Below are positions 40,594 to 53,660 of a stretch of 64,000 nt of DNA, piece after piece. The position numbers and the translations under genes are program-made. Positions within the stretch are counted from its first letter, which is position 1. Each line of letters begins with the position of its first letter. The notes beneath the pieces were generated by a model. It saw only the letters and a program-made list of their open reading frames with translations. It had not been told where the DNA came from and searched no databases. The stretch is from assembly GCF_030063135.1 (NCBI RefSeq), contig NZ_JASISO010000037.1, positions 22,762 to 86,761 of the forward strand. Direction: 5' to 3'. The DNA is from Streptomyces sp. G-G2. GTDB taxonomy: Bacteria; Actinomycetota; Actinomycetes; Streptomycetales; Streptomycetaceae.

Positions 40594-41322
40594 ATGACCG
40601 GCAGCGCGACCAGCCTCCGCACGATGGAAGAAACCGCTCCGGCGCTCGTGAGCCTGTACAAGAGCGCCGGGGTCTCGTTGCGCAAGCACGGCCTGGAGGG
40701 CCGGCGCGCCGCCGTCTACCTGGTGCTGGACCACTCGGGCTCGATGCGCCCGTACTACAAGGACGGCACCGTACAGGCCTTCGCGGACCGGGTGCTCGGG
40801 CTCTCGGCCCATCTGGACGACGACGGCCGGATCCCGGTGGTCCTCTTCTCCACCGACGTGGACGCCGTCGCGGAGATCTCGCTGAGCCGTCACGCGGGCG
40901 AGGTGGAGCGGATCGTCGCGCGGCTGGGGCACATGGGCAAGACGTCCTACCACGCGGCGATGGACGCGGTCATCGACCACTACCTCGACAGCGGGTCGAC
41001 GGCGCCCGCGCTCGTCGTCTTCCAGACCGACGGCGGCCCGGTGAACAAGCTCGCGGCGGAGCGGTACCTGTGCAAGGCGGCCGGGATGCCGCTCTTCTGG
41101 CAGTTCGTCGGCTTCGGGAACACCCGCAGCACGCAGTTCGACTTCCTGCGCAGGCTGGACGAACTGCCGGTACCGGCGGCGCGGGTGGTCGACAACGCGG
41201 GGTACTTCCACGCCGGGGAGGATCCTCGGGCGGTGGCGGACGGGGAGCTGTACGACCGGCTGGTGGCGGAGTTCCCGTCCTGGCTGGCGGCGGCGCGCGC
41301 GGCGGGCATCGTGCGCGACTGA
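40594..41322 (+). CDS. von Willebrand factor A domain protein
   Basis: A 242-residue vWA protein with a MIDAS motif DHSGSM near residue 47, a Thr in GKTSYHAAMD near 112 and FQTDGGPVNK near 146. This resembles the TerF-type vWA proteins of tellurium/stress gene clusters, but no Ter gene is adjacent. Likely cytoplasmic; a metal-dependent protein-binding role is inferred. It begins 15 bp after fadE33 and is followed by a duplicated copy of its own last codons. Confidence 0.85.
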   Translation: MTGSATSLRTMEETAPALVSLYKSAGVSLRKHGLEGRRAAVYLVLDHSGSMRPYYKDGTVQAFADRVLGLSAHLDDDGRIPVVLFSTDVDAVAEISLSRHAGEVERIVARLGHMGKTSYHAAMDAVIDHYLDSGSTAPALVVFQTDGGPVNKLAAERYLCKAAGMPLFWQFVGFGNTRSTQFDFLRRLDELPVPAARVVDNAGYFHAGEDPRAVADGELYDRLVAEFPSWLAAARAAGIVRD

Positions 41323-41373
41323 GGGCGGACGCGCGGGCGGGCATCGCGGGCGGGCATCGTGCGCGCCTGAGGG
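41301..41373. repeat. 25-bp repeat copying the 3' end of the vWA gene
   Basis: GGCGGGCATCGTGCGCGACT... at 41301-41325, including the stop codon, is repeated with one mismatch at 41349-41373. It seems to be a local duplication of a gene end. Confidence 0.7.
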
Positions 41374-41406
41374 GCCGGGGCCGGGGGCAGGCGGTTTCAT
41401 GGGGGC

Positions 41407-41910
41407 ATGACGACGAACCACTGGGAGCACTTCGCCCACGCCGCGCCGGAGTTCGCCGAGGCGGTCCGGGCCCGCTTCGGTCAGTACCCGCACCACGTCC
41501 TCGCGACCCTCCGCAAGGACGGTTCACCCCGGCTGACCGGACTGAACCTCACCTTCCGGGGCGGCGAGCTGTGGCTCGGGATGATGCCGGGCTCCCGCAA
41601 GGCCCTGGACCTGCGGCGCGATCCGCGGTTCGCGCTGTACGGCAATCCGGGGCCGGACGACACGATGCCCGACGGGGACGTACGGATCTCCGGGCGGGCC
41701 GTGGAGATCGTGGACCCGCCCGAGCTGCACCGCTTCGCCGAGGAGTCAGGGGAGACGCCGCGGCCCTTCCACCTGTTCCGGGCGGAGCTGACCGAGGTGG
41801 TGGGCGTCGCCGTCGACGGGGACGACCTGGTGGTGCGCGCCTGGACCCCGGACGGTGGGCTGCGCACGCTCCGCCGCGGGAACGACGACGAGCCCGTCCG
41901 CGAGGAGTGA
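41407..41910 (+). CDS. PPOX-fold (pyridoxamine phosphate oxidase-like) protein
   Basis: A 167-residue split-barrel flavin or F420-binding protein: HHVLATLRKDGSPRLTGLNL near residue 29, LWLGMMPGSRKALDLRRDPR near 55 and GDVRISGRAVEI near 95. These proteins reduce or bind small cofactors such as F420 or haem. Its 3' end overlaps the convergent DUF1906 gene by 165 bp. Confidence 0.85.
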   Translation: MTTNHWEHFAHAAPEFAEAVRARFGQYPHHVLATLRKDGSPRLTGLNLTFRGGELWLGMMPGSRKALDLRRDPRFALYGNPGPDDTMPDGDVRISGRAVEIVDPPELHRFAEESGETPRPFHLFRAELTEVVGVAVDGDDLVVRAWTPDGGLRTLRRGNDDEPVREE

Positions 41911-43311
41911 GGCGGGGTCGACGTCGACCCAGTTGCGGTCGATGTTGATCGTGACCTCGTCGTGGGTCTCGTCGTGGTCGCCCTGGTACTGGTGGGCGCG
42001 GCGCCGCCCGGTCCAGCGGTCGGTGCCGGAGGGCAGGCCCATGTCGGAGTCGGTGGCCCCGGCGTGGCCGTTCCAGGCCGCCGCCCAGACGACGTCGGGC
42101 ACCGCGCGGCCGGTACGGCCGTACTCGGCGCTCAGGGCCTTCATGCCCGACCCGGCGGCGAGGTAGGCGGCGGCGCGGTAGCCCAGCGCGTGCAGCCGCT
42201 CGGTCCAGGCGCGGACGTGGGCGACGACCGGCGCGTCCCAGGTGTCGCGGTCGGTGTAGTTCTCCAGGTCGTTGTAGAGGACGGTGCCCGGCCCCAGCCC
42301 CAGGGACCGGGCGGCGGCGACCGCTCCCTCGGCGGCCGTACGACCCTGGGCGGCGGCCGTCACCGGGTCGGCGGACAGCCCGGTGCCGGAGCTGGGCCAG
42401 GGCTGGCGCCCCACCCAGATCGGCATCAGGTGCCAGCCCGCGGCGGACTGCCGCCGGATCCAGTCGGCGGTGAGCTGGGGCTGGGCGCAGGCCCGGGAGC
42501 CGCCGCCGATGTAGATGCCGACGGCGCCGAACGGGGAGTCGGACCACCAGCCGTCCATGGTGGCCTGGCCGGGCGCGGTGCAGGCGTCGAACCCGGGGCC
42601 GGTGTAACGGCCGGGAACGACCCGGGTCCGGGTGGTGGGGGCGGAGGGCGCGGCGGGTCCGGGGTGTCCAGCGGGTCCGGCGGGTCCGGCCGGTCCGGCC
42701 GGTCCGGGATGTCCGGCCGGGGGCACCACCGGGCGGGTGGCGGGGGCGCCGACCCGGCGGGCACCCCGGATCACCGCGCGGACGGTGGCCGAGGTCTCCG
42801 CGTACGAGACGGTGGCCATCACCCCGGCCTGGGCGAGGGCGTAGCGCACCTCGTTGCTGGGCGCCCCCGGGTCGTTGACGGGCAGGGCGGTGCCCACCGG
42901 TACCCCGATGGTGGGGATGTCGGCGCGCGGCGGGGCCCCCTGGACCGGCTCCAGGTGCAGGGTGTCGGCGCGGGGCGCGGCCGCCCGGCCCGCGCAGTCG
43001 CCCTGCCGGCCCGCGTGGCCGACGTACAGCGTGGGCACGTCCAGGCGCAGACAGGCCTCAGGATCGCGGTCGAGGTCGACGATCCGCCAGCTCGCGGGGA
43101 TGGTGAAGCGCAGGCCCCGGTAGTCGAAGGCGCGCCCGGCATCGGCGGCGGCGGGCGCCGGGACGGTGAACGCGGTGAGGGCGGTCAGCGCGAGCGCGGC
43201 GCCGCAGGCGGAGGCCAGGAGACGGCGCGCGGCGGTACGCGCGGGCACGGAGCGGGAGGGCGGGGGCACGGGCACGGGCACGGGCACGGCAGTGGGCATG
43301 ACACGCGACAT
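41746..43311 (-). CDS. Exported DUF1906 glycoside hydrolase-like protein
   Basis: A protein of up to 521 residues. After a Pro/Val repeat start, a signal sequence (RRLLASACGAALALTALTAF) ends near residue 56. An N-terminal domain of about 130 residues is followed by a collagen-like linker (GPAGPAGPAGPAGHPGPA near 205) and a DUF1906 TIM-barrel domain (GPGFDACTAPGQATMDGWW, GIYIGGGSRAC, YNDLENYTD, RRAHQYQGDHDETHDEVTIN). DUF1906 proteins are thought to act on cell-wall glycans or bind them. The conserved domain ends near INIDRNWVDVDPASLLA (about 41905); the last about 55 residues are antisense to the PPOX gene and look spurious or newly acquired. A four-unit GGCACG repeat lies at 43265-43288. Confidence 0.82.
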   Translation of the reverse strand: MSRVMPTAVPVPVPVPPPSRSVPARTAARRLLASACGAALALTALTAFTVPAPAAADAGRAFDYRGLRFTIPASWRIVDLDRDPEACLRLDVPTLYVGHAGRQGDCAGRAAAPRADTLHLEPVQGAPPRADIPTIGVPVGTALPVNDPGAPSNEVRYALAQAGVMATVSYAETSATVRAVIRGARRVGAPATRPVVPPAGHPGPAGPAGPAGPAGHPGPAAPSAPTTRTRVVPGRYTGPGFDACTAPGQATMDGWWSDSPFGAVGIYIGGGSRACAQPQLTADWIRRQSAAGWHLMPIWVGRQPWPSSGTGLSADPVTAAAQGRTAAEGAVAAARSLGLGPGTVLYNDLENYTDRDTWDAPVVAHVRAWTERLHALGYRAAAYLAAGSGMKALSAEYGRTGRAVPDVVWAAAWNGHAGATDSDMGLPSGTDRWTGRRRAHQYQGDHDETHDEVTINIDRNWVDVDPASLLADGLVVVPAAERAQPTVRGPGAHHQVVPVDGDAHHLGQLRPEQVEGPRRLP

Positions 43312-43370
43312 GACGCTGTGTATACAGGTGCCGCGGCCTCCCGGAGCCCCGGCGAGGCCGCGGCGGGCGG

Positions 43371-43550
43371 CTAACTACCCGCCTGGTCCTGGAACGCGGG
43401 CAGGTCGAAGATCCGCTGCTTGGCCGAGTCGTCCATCAGCTCCACCAGGGGCAGGAACTCCCCCCACAACCCGCGCTCGTGCGTGGCACGGACCAGCGAC
43501 CCCAGGTCCTCGCTTCCCAGCCGGGCCGTCAGCACGCGCACCCGTCGCAT
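43371..43550 (-). CDS. Small conserved-looking hypothetical protein
   Basis: A 59-residue frame from ATG 43550: MRRVRVLTARLGSEDLGSLV, then ATHERGLWGEFLPLVELMDD and SAKQRIFDLPAFQDQ. It is amphipathic and helical and looks like the end of a longer protein of the kind common in Streptomyces, so it may be a fragment. It is divergent from the UTRA gene with a 49-bp gap. Function unknown. Confidence 0.45.
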   Translation of the reverse strand: MRRVRVLTARLGSEDLGSLVRATHERGLWGEFLPLVELMDDSAKQRIFDLPAFQDQAGS

Positions 43551-43599
43551 ACCGTGGGACCCGCAATGCCGAACAGGGGACAGGGGCCCGGAGGGCAGC

Positions 43600-44142
43600 A
43601 TGAGCGAAGGCCAGTGGACCAGTAAGTCAATGCCGTACTTGACCCCTCGCGCCGAGGGTGAGCCGGACGCGTGGACCGCCGAGGCGGCGGCCCGGGGCCA
43701 CTGGGGCGGGCAGCGGATCCTGTACGCCGGGGAGCAACCCGCCTCAGAGGACATCGCGCGAATGCTCCGCGTCCCCGCGGGAGAGGCCGTCGTACGGCGA
43801 CGGCGGATCGTCGAACTGGACGGGTTTCCTTGCGAGTTGACGGACACCTACTACCCCGCGGCGTTCGCGGTCGGCACCCCGCTCGCGGCCACGGCGAAGA
43901 TCCGTGGCGGAGCGGTCACTCTGCTCGCCGAGCTGGGGCACGTGGGTGTACGTGCCGTGGAAGAGGTCACGGCGCGGCTGGCAAGCGACGAGGAATGCGG
44001 GCACCTGCACATCGAACCCGGTGAGCCGGTTCTGCTCCTGTCCCGGGTCACCCTGGACGCGGCCGACCGGCCCATCCAGGGTGATGTGATGGTCATGCCG
44101 GCCCATCGCGGGCAGTTGCGCTACGAGACCAGGATCGGATGA
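43600..44142 (+). CDS. UTRA-domain protein without a DNA-binding domain
   Basis: A 180-residue protein made up of a GntR-type UTRA effector domain only: VPAGEAVVRRRRIVELDGFP, ELTDTYYPAAFAVGTPLA, GVRAVEEVTARLASDEE, EPVLLLSRVTLDAADRP. The winged helix expected before it is replaced by about 35 other residues (MSEGQWTSKSMPYLTPRAEG). GGAGGG precedes the ATG at 43600. It is coupled to a full-length GntR regulator by a 4-nt overlap, so it may bind a ligand and heterodimerise with its partner. Confidence 0.75.
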   Translation: MSEGQWTSKSMPYLTPRAEGEPDAWTAEAAARGHWGGQRILYAGEQPASEDIARMLRVPAGEAVVRRRRIVELDGFPCELTDTYYPAAFAVGTPLAATAKIRGGAVTLLAELGHVGVRAVEEVTARLASDEECGHLHIEPGEPVLLLSRVTLDAADRPIQGDVMVMPAHRGQLRYETRIG

Positions 44143-44918
44143 CGTTGCCCAGCCCCGAGGAACCGCCCTTCGACCCACGCCCGCTGCACGTCCGCATCGC
44201 CGCCGACCTCCGCGACGAGGTCATGAACGGCGAGCTGGCTCCAGGTGCCAGGCTGCCCTCCACCATCCTGCTGAAGGCGCGGTTCGACGCATCGAGCGCA
44301 ACCATCCAGAAGGCGTTGGGACTGCTCAAGGACGAGGGGCTCGTCGTAGGGCGCGCCGGTTCGGCAGTGACCGTACGGGAGCACCGGCAGCGGACGATCC
44401 GCCCTGCGGCCTCCCTCGCCCTCGCGGCGGCGGACGAGCCCTACCCATGGCTCGCCGACGCCGCCGGACCCGGGGCCCACGCGGTCAGCACGTTCGTGGA
44501 GGTACGCGAGGTGGCACCACCCGCCGATGTCGCCACCGCCCTCGGGCTCCAAGAGGGTGATCTCGCAGTGCTGCGTCAGCAGGTGATGCGGATCGACGGC
44601 GAACCGGCCGAACTGGTCCGCTCCTACTACCCGTCTGAAATCGCCCGCGGCACCGCGCTCGCCGAGGCACGCAAGATCAAGGGCGGTACGCCCGCCCTCC
44701 TGGCCGGACTCGGCTTCCCGCCCCGGCTGGGCGTCGACCGGGTCTCGGCCCGCGTCCCGACACAGGAGGAATACCGCGCGCTGGGTCTGCCCGGCGACCT
44801 GCCGGTGCTGCGGACCTTGCGGACGGTGTTCAGCGACGACCGTCGCCCGGTCGAGGTGACCGTCATGGTCAAGTCGGGGCACCTCTACGAGCTGCGCTAC
44901 GAGTTCCCGCCGAGCTGA
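44139..44918 (+). CDS. GntR-family regulator with UTRA domain
   Basis: A 259-residue HutC-type GntR regulator. The N-terminal winged helix shows PLHVRIAADLRDEVMNGELA and LPSTILLKARFDASSATIQK near residues 15-55; the UTRA domain follows (QVMRIDGEPAELVRSYYPSE, GVDRVSARVPTQEEYRALGL). It pairs with the preceding UTRA-only protein. GntR regulators of this group are frequent in Streptomyces integrative plasmids, but no other plasmid gene is visible here. Confidence 0.9.
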   Translation: MTLPSPEEPPFDPRPLHVRIAADLRDEVMNGELAPGARLPSTILLKARFDASSATIQKALGLLKDEGLVVGRAGSAVTVREHRQRTIRPAASLALAAADEPYPWLADAAGPGAHAVSTFVEVREVAPPADVATALGLQEGDLAVLRQQVMRIDGEPAELVRSYYPSEIARGTALAEARKIKGGTPALLAGLGFPPRLGVDRVSARVPTQEEYRALGLPGDLPVLRTLRTVFSDDRRPVEVTVMVKSGHLYELRYEFPPS

Positions 44919-44946
44919 GGCCCCCGCCCGCTCCCCACACGCCACA

Positions 44947-44980
44947 GCACCCGCCTCCCTGGTCGGGGACTGGCGGGTGC
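44947..44980. terminator. Hairpin between convergent gntR and gltD
   Basis: GCACCCGCC (44947-44955) pairs perfectly with GGCGGGTGC (44972-44980) around a 16-nt loop. Confidence 0.65.
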
Positions 44981-45037
44981 CGTGTCAGAGTTCCGTACGC
45001 CGTTGTACGGACCGTATGAGGGGTGGTGTCGCGACGG

Positions 45038-51146
<6,109 letters not shown>

Positions 51147-51455
51147 CGGGACTCCCGTCGTCGTCGTGGCATATGCATAGCCGAGGGACGACGTTGGCCC
51201 TCTGCGAAATTTCGTGCAGGTTACATGATGACGGCTATCCCGAGAAGCGGATACGGCGTTCCAGCATGCGGACACTTCACGAAGGAGAAAGGAGGGGGAC
51301 CCTCGCAGGCGAATGCGCGGGGCGGGGGTCCCGGTGAGGGCTGGGCATCATTGCCCACGTGCCCTACACCTCATGCCCGCCGGACATACGATCGAAACCG
51401 CCGGGTAATGAACTACTTATGTCGCTCTCTGCATAGTGTCTCACTCTTCGAGCGG
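51147..51455. other. gltB upstream region with transporter-gene terminator
   Basis: No gene is seen in these 309 bp. A hairpin with arms GGGACCC (51296-51302) and GGGTCCC (51326-51332) may end the transcript of the VIT1-like gene, whose stop is at 51456. The rest should contain the gltB promoter and leader, with the GlnR-like half box. Confidence 0.5.
51209..51224 (-). promoter_or_regulatory. Weak GlnR-like half box upstream of gltB
   Basis: On the minus strand GTAAC-N6-GAAAT resembles one half of the GlnR consensus (gTnAC-n6-GaAAc). It lies about 65 bp before the gltB start and overlaps the palindrome CGAAATTTCG. Nitrogen control of gltBD would fit, but only one half site is seen. Confidence 0.3.
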
Positions 51456-52187
51456 TCAGCCTATGGCGCTGCCGATCCACGTGCCCAGGATGTACGTCAC
51501 ACCCGCCGCCGCGCCACCCAGGAGCAGCTGCCGCAGACCGCTGTACCACCACGACCGCGCGGTGACCCGGGACACCACGGCCCCGCACAGGAACAGCCCC
51601 ACCAGCGCCAGCAGCACCGCGGGCCACAGCGTGGTCGCGCCGAGCAGGTACGGCAGTACGGGGAGCAGCGCGCCCAGCGAGAAGGCCCCGAACGAGGACA
51701 CCGCCGCGACCAGCGGGGACGGCAGGTCGTCCGGGTCGATGCCCAGCTCCTCGCGGGCGTGGATCTCCAGCGCCTGCTCCGGGTCGCGGGAGAGCTGCAT
51801 CGCGACCTCGCGGGCGAGGGCGGGCTCGACCCCGCGCGAGACGTACAGCTCGGCCAGCTCCTCCATCTCGTCGATGGGGTGCTTGCGCAGCTGCTGACGC
51901 TCGATGTCCAGCTCGGCGAGGACCAGTTCGCGCTGGGAGGCCACCGAGGTGTACTCGCCCGCCGCCATCGAGAAGGCTCCGGCGGCCAGACCCGCGAGCC
52001 CGGTGATGACGATGGTCTGCGTGGCGACCGCGCCGCCCGCCACGCCGGTCATCAGGGCGAGGTTGGAGACCAGTCCGTCCATGGCGCCGAAGACGGCCGG
52101 GCGCAGCCAGCCGCCGTTGACGTCACGGTGGGTGTGGTTGTCGCGGTGGGCCTCGTGCAGCGACGCCTGGATATCGATGATGGACAT
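51456..52187 (-). CDS. VIT1/CCC1-family membrane transporter
   Basis: A 243-residue protein with two N-terminal membrane segments (VFGAMDGLVSNLALMTGVAG, IVITGLAGLAAGAFSMAAGE), a hydrophilic insert of about 90 residues and three C-terminal segments, the fold of vacuolar iron transporter homologues that move Fe2+ or Mn2+. The insert contains Glu-rich helices (RHPIDEMEELAELY-like, DPEQALEIHAREELG) that in plant VIT1 bind metal. The ATG at 52187 has GGGGAGAA upstream. Metal specificity is unknown. Confidence 0.88.
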   Translation of the reverse strand: MSIIDIQASLHEAHRDNHTHRDVNGGWLRPAVFGAMDGLVSNLALMTGVAGGAVATQTIVITGLAGLAAGAFSMAAGEYTSVASQRELVLAELDIERQQLRKHPIDEMEELAELYVSRGVEPALAREVAMQLSRDPEQALEIHAREELGIDPDDLPSPLVAAVSSFGAFSLGALLPVLPYLLGATTLWPAVLLALVGLFLCGAVVSRVTARSWWYSGLRQLLLGGAAAGVTYILGTWIGSAIG

Positions 52188-52227
52188 GACTCTTCTCCCC
52201 TTTACATGCGAAATGGGCACGCGCGGG

Positions 52228-52253
52228 CTCGGCACGGGAATGCCCGGGCCGAG
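52228..52253 (-). promoter_or_regulatory. Hairpin in the leader of the VIT1-like gene
   Basis: CTCGGC and GCCGAG plus inner CGGG/CCCG form a stem with one mismatch and an AATG loop, about 40 nt before the transporter start. The remaining 279-bp divergent region to 52466 holds no recognised operator. Confidence 0.35.
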
Positions 52254-52466
52254 TGCGGGCACCCACTCCCCCTCAACACCTCGAAACTACGCACGATTTT
52301 TGAACGCCGCCAGCAAGGAAGGCCGTACTTACCAGGGCTTTCGCGCCTCGGCGACCGGGTGACGGGAGGGTTCGCGGGGTGTTTCGCGGCAACCGACAAA
52401 CCCGATGCCATGGCACAAATCCCCCATGGGCTCATGATGAGTTCCACCAAGTGGAGAGGCGCTCCC

Positions 52467-53660
52467 ATGGAGCTGATCGCATCCGATCCGCAGTCGCATC
52501 CTCAGACGCATCCGCAGGTACGCGTGGAGCCGGTCCGCACGGAGCGGGTGCGGCCGGAGCGGGTACGTCCGGAGCCCTATCCGGCGGTCCGTCCGGATGT
52601 CGGCCCGAACCTCGGCCCGGATCCGGAATCGCAGTCGGACTCTGCCTCGGAGCCGGATTCGGAGTCGGACTCGGACTCGGACTCGGCGGTACGGCCGCAG
52701 GTCCTGCACGACCGGGCCCGGGGCGCCCTGCTGGGCCTCGCGGTGGGCGACGCGCTCGGCGCGCCCGCGGAGAACATGAAGCCCTCGGAGATCCGGGCCA
52801 AGTGGGGCCGGATCGAGGGCTTCGTCTCGGACGACCCGGCGGGCACGGACGACACGGAGTACGCGATCTTCTCGGGCCTGCTGCTGGCCCGCCACGGCTC
52901 GGCCCTCACCGTCGCCCACGTCGAACGGGCCTGGCACCACTGGATCGCCGACCTCGACGAGGGCCCCTTCCGGGGCGCGGGCTTCTCCGAACGCGGCACC
53001 CTGGAGAACCTGCGCCGGGGCCTCGCCGCGCCGATCTCGGCGCAGCACCGGCACGCGTGGTCGGACGGGCTGGCGATGCGGGCGGCCCCCTTCGGGGTCT
53101 TCGCCGCCGGCCGCCCGGCGGAGGCGGCGCGCCTCGTCGCCATCGACGGCTGCGTCAGCCACGACGGCGAGGGCATCTACGGCGGCCAGGCGGTCGCGGC
53201 GGGCGTCGCGGCGGCCATGGCGGGCGGGTCCCCGGCCTCGGTGATCGCCGCCGCCCTCTCGGTCATCCCCTCGGACTCCTGGACGGCCCGCTCCCTGCGC
53301 CGGGCCGTGACCGCCGCCCCGCGCGGCGAACGGGCCGTGCGGTCGGCCGTGGTCATCGGCGGCTACCCGTGGACGGACCTGGCCCCGGAGGCGGTGGGCC
53401 TGGCCTTCGGCGCCTTCGCCGCGTGCGGGGGCGACTTCTCCTCCTCCGTCCTGACCGCGGTGAACATGGGCCGCGACGCGGACACCACGGCCGCCGTGGC
53501 GGGCGCCCTGTCCGGCGCGCTCTCGGGGGCCGCCGCCATCCCCGCCGCGTGGTCCTCGGTGATCGGCCCGGTCCGGGGCAGCTGCCTGCCCTCGATGCGG
53601 GGCTACCACGTCCTGGACATCGCGGACCTCCTCACCCCGGAAACCGAGCCCCCGCGATGA
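52467..53660 (+). CDS. ADP-ribosylglycohydrolase family protein 1
   Basis: A 397-residue DraG/ARH-family protein; the family removes ADP-ribose from proteins or small molecules using two Mg ions. After an 80-residue charged, repetitive N-terminus (QTHPQ, RPERVRPEP and SDSDSDS repeats), the domain opens with RARGALLGLAVGDALGAPAE. The metal ligands are TDDTE near residue 131 and GRDADTTAAVAGAL near 335, all intact. ATG 52467 follows GGAGAGG. It is the first gene of a seven-gene unit in which every junction is a 4-nt overlap. Confidence 0.9.
   Translation: MELIASDPQSHPQTHPQVRVEPVRTERVRPERVRPEPYPAVRPDVGPNLGPDPESQSDSASEPDSESDSDSDSAVRPQVLHDRARGALLGLAVGDALGAPAENMKPSEIRAKWGRIEGFVSDDPAGTDDTEYAIFSGLLLARHGSALTVAHVERAWHHWIADLDEGPFRGAGFSERGTLENLRRGLAAPISAQHRHAWSDGLAMRAAPFGVFAAGRPAEAARLVAIDGCVSHDGEGIYGGQAVAAGVAAAMAGGSPASVIAAALSVIPSDSWTARSLRRAVTAAPRGERAVRSAVVIGGYPWTDLAPEAVGLAFGAFAACGGDFSSSVLTAVNMGRDADTTAAVAGALSGALSGAAAIPAAWSSVIGPVRGSCLPSMRGYHVLDIADLLTPETEPPR

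Noticed and set aside
43600..44918. Part of an integrative plasmid (KorSA-like regulator)
   Set aside because: No integrase, excisionase, Tra protein or att-like repeat is visible nearby.
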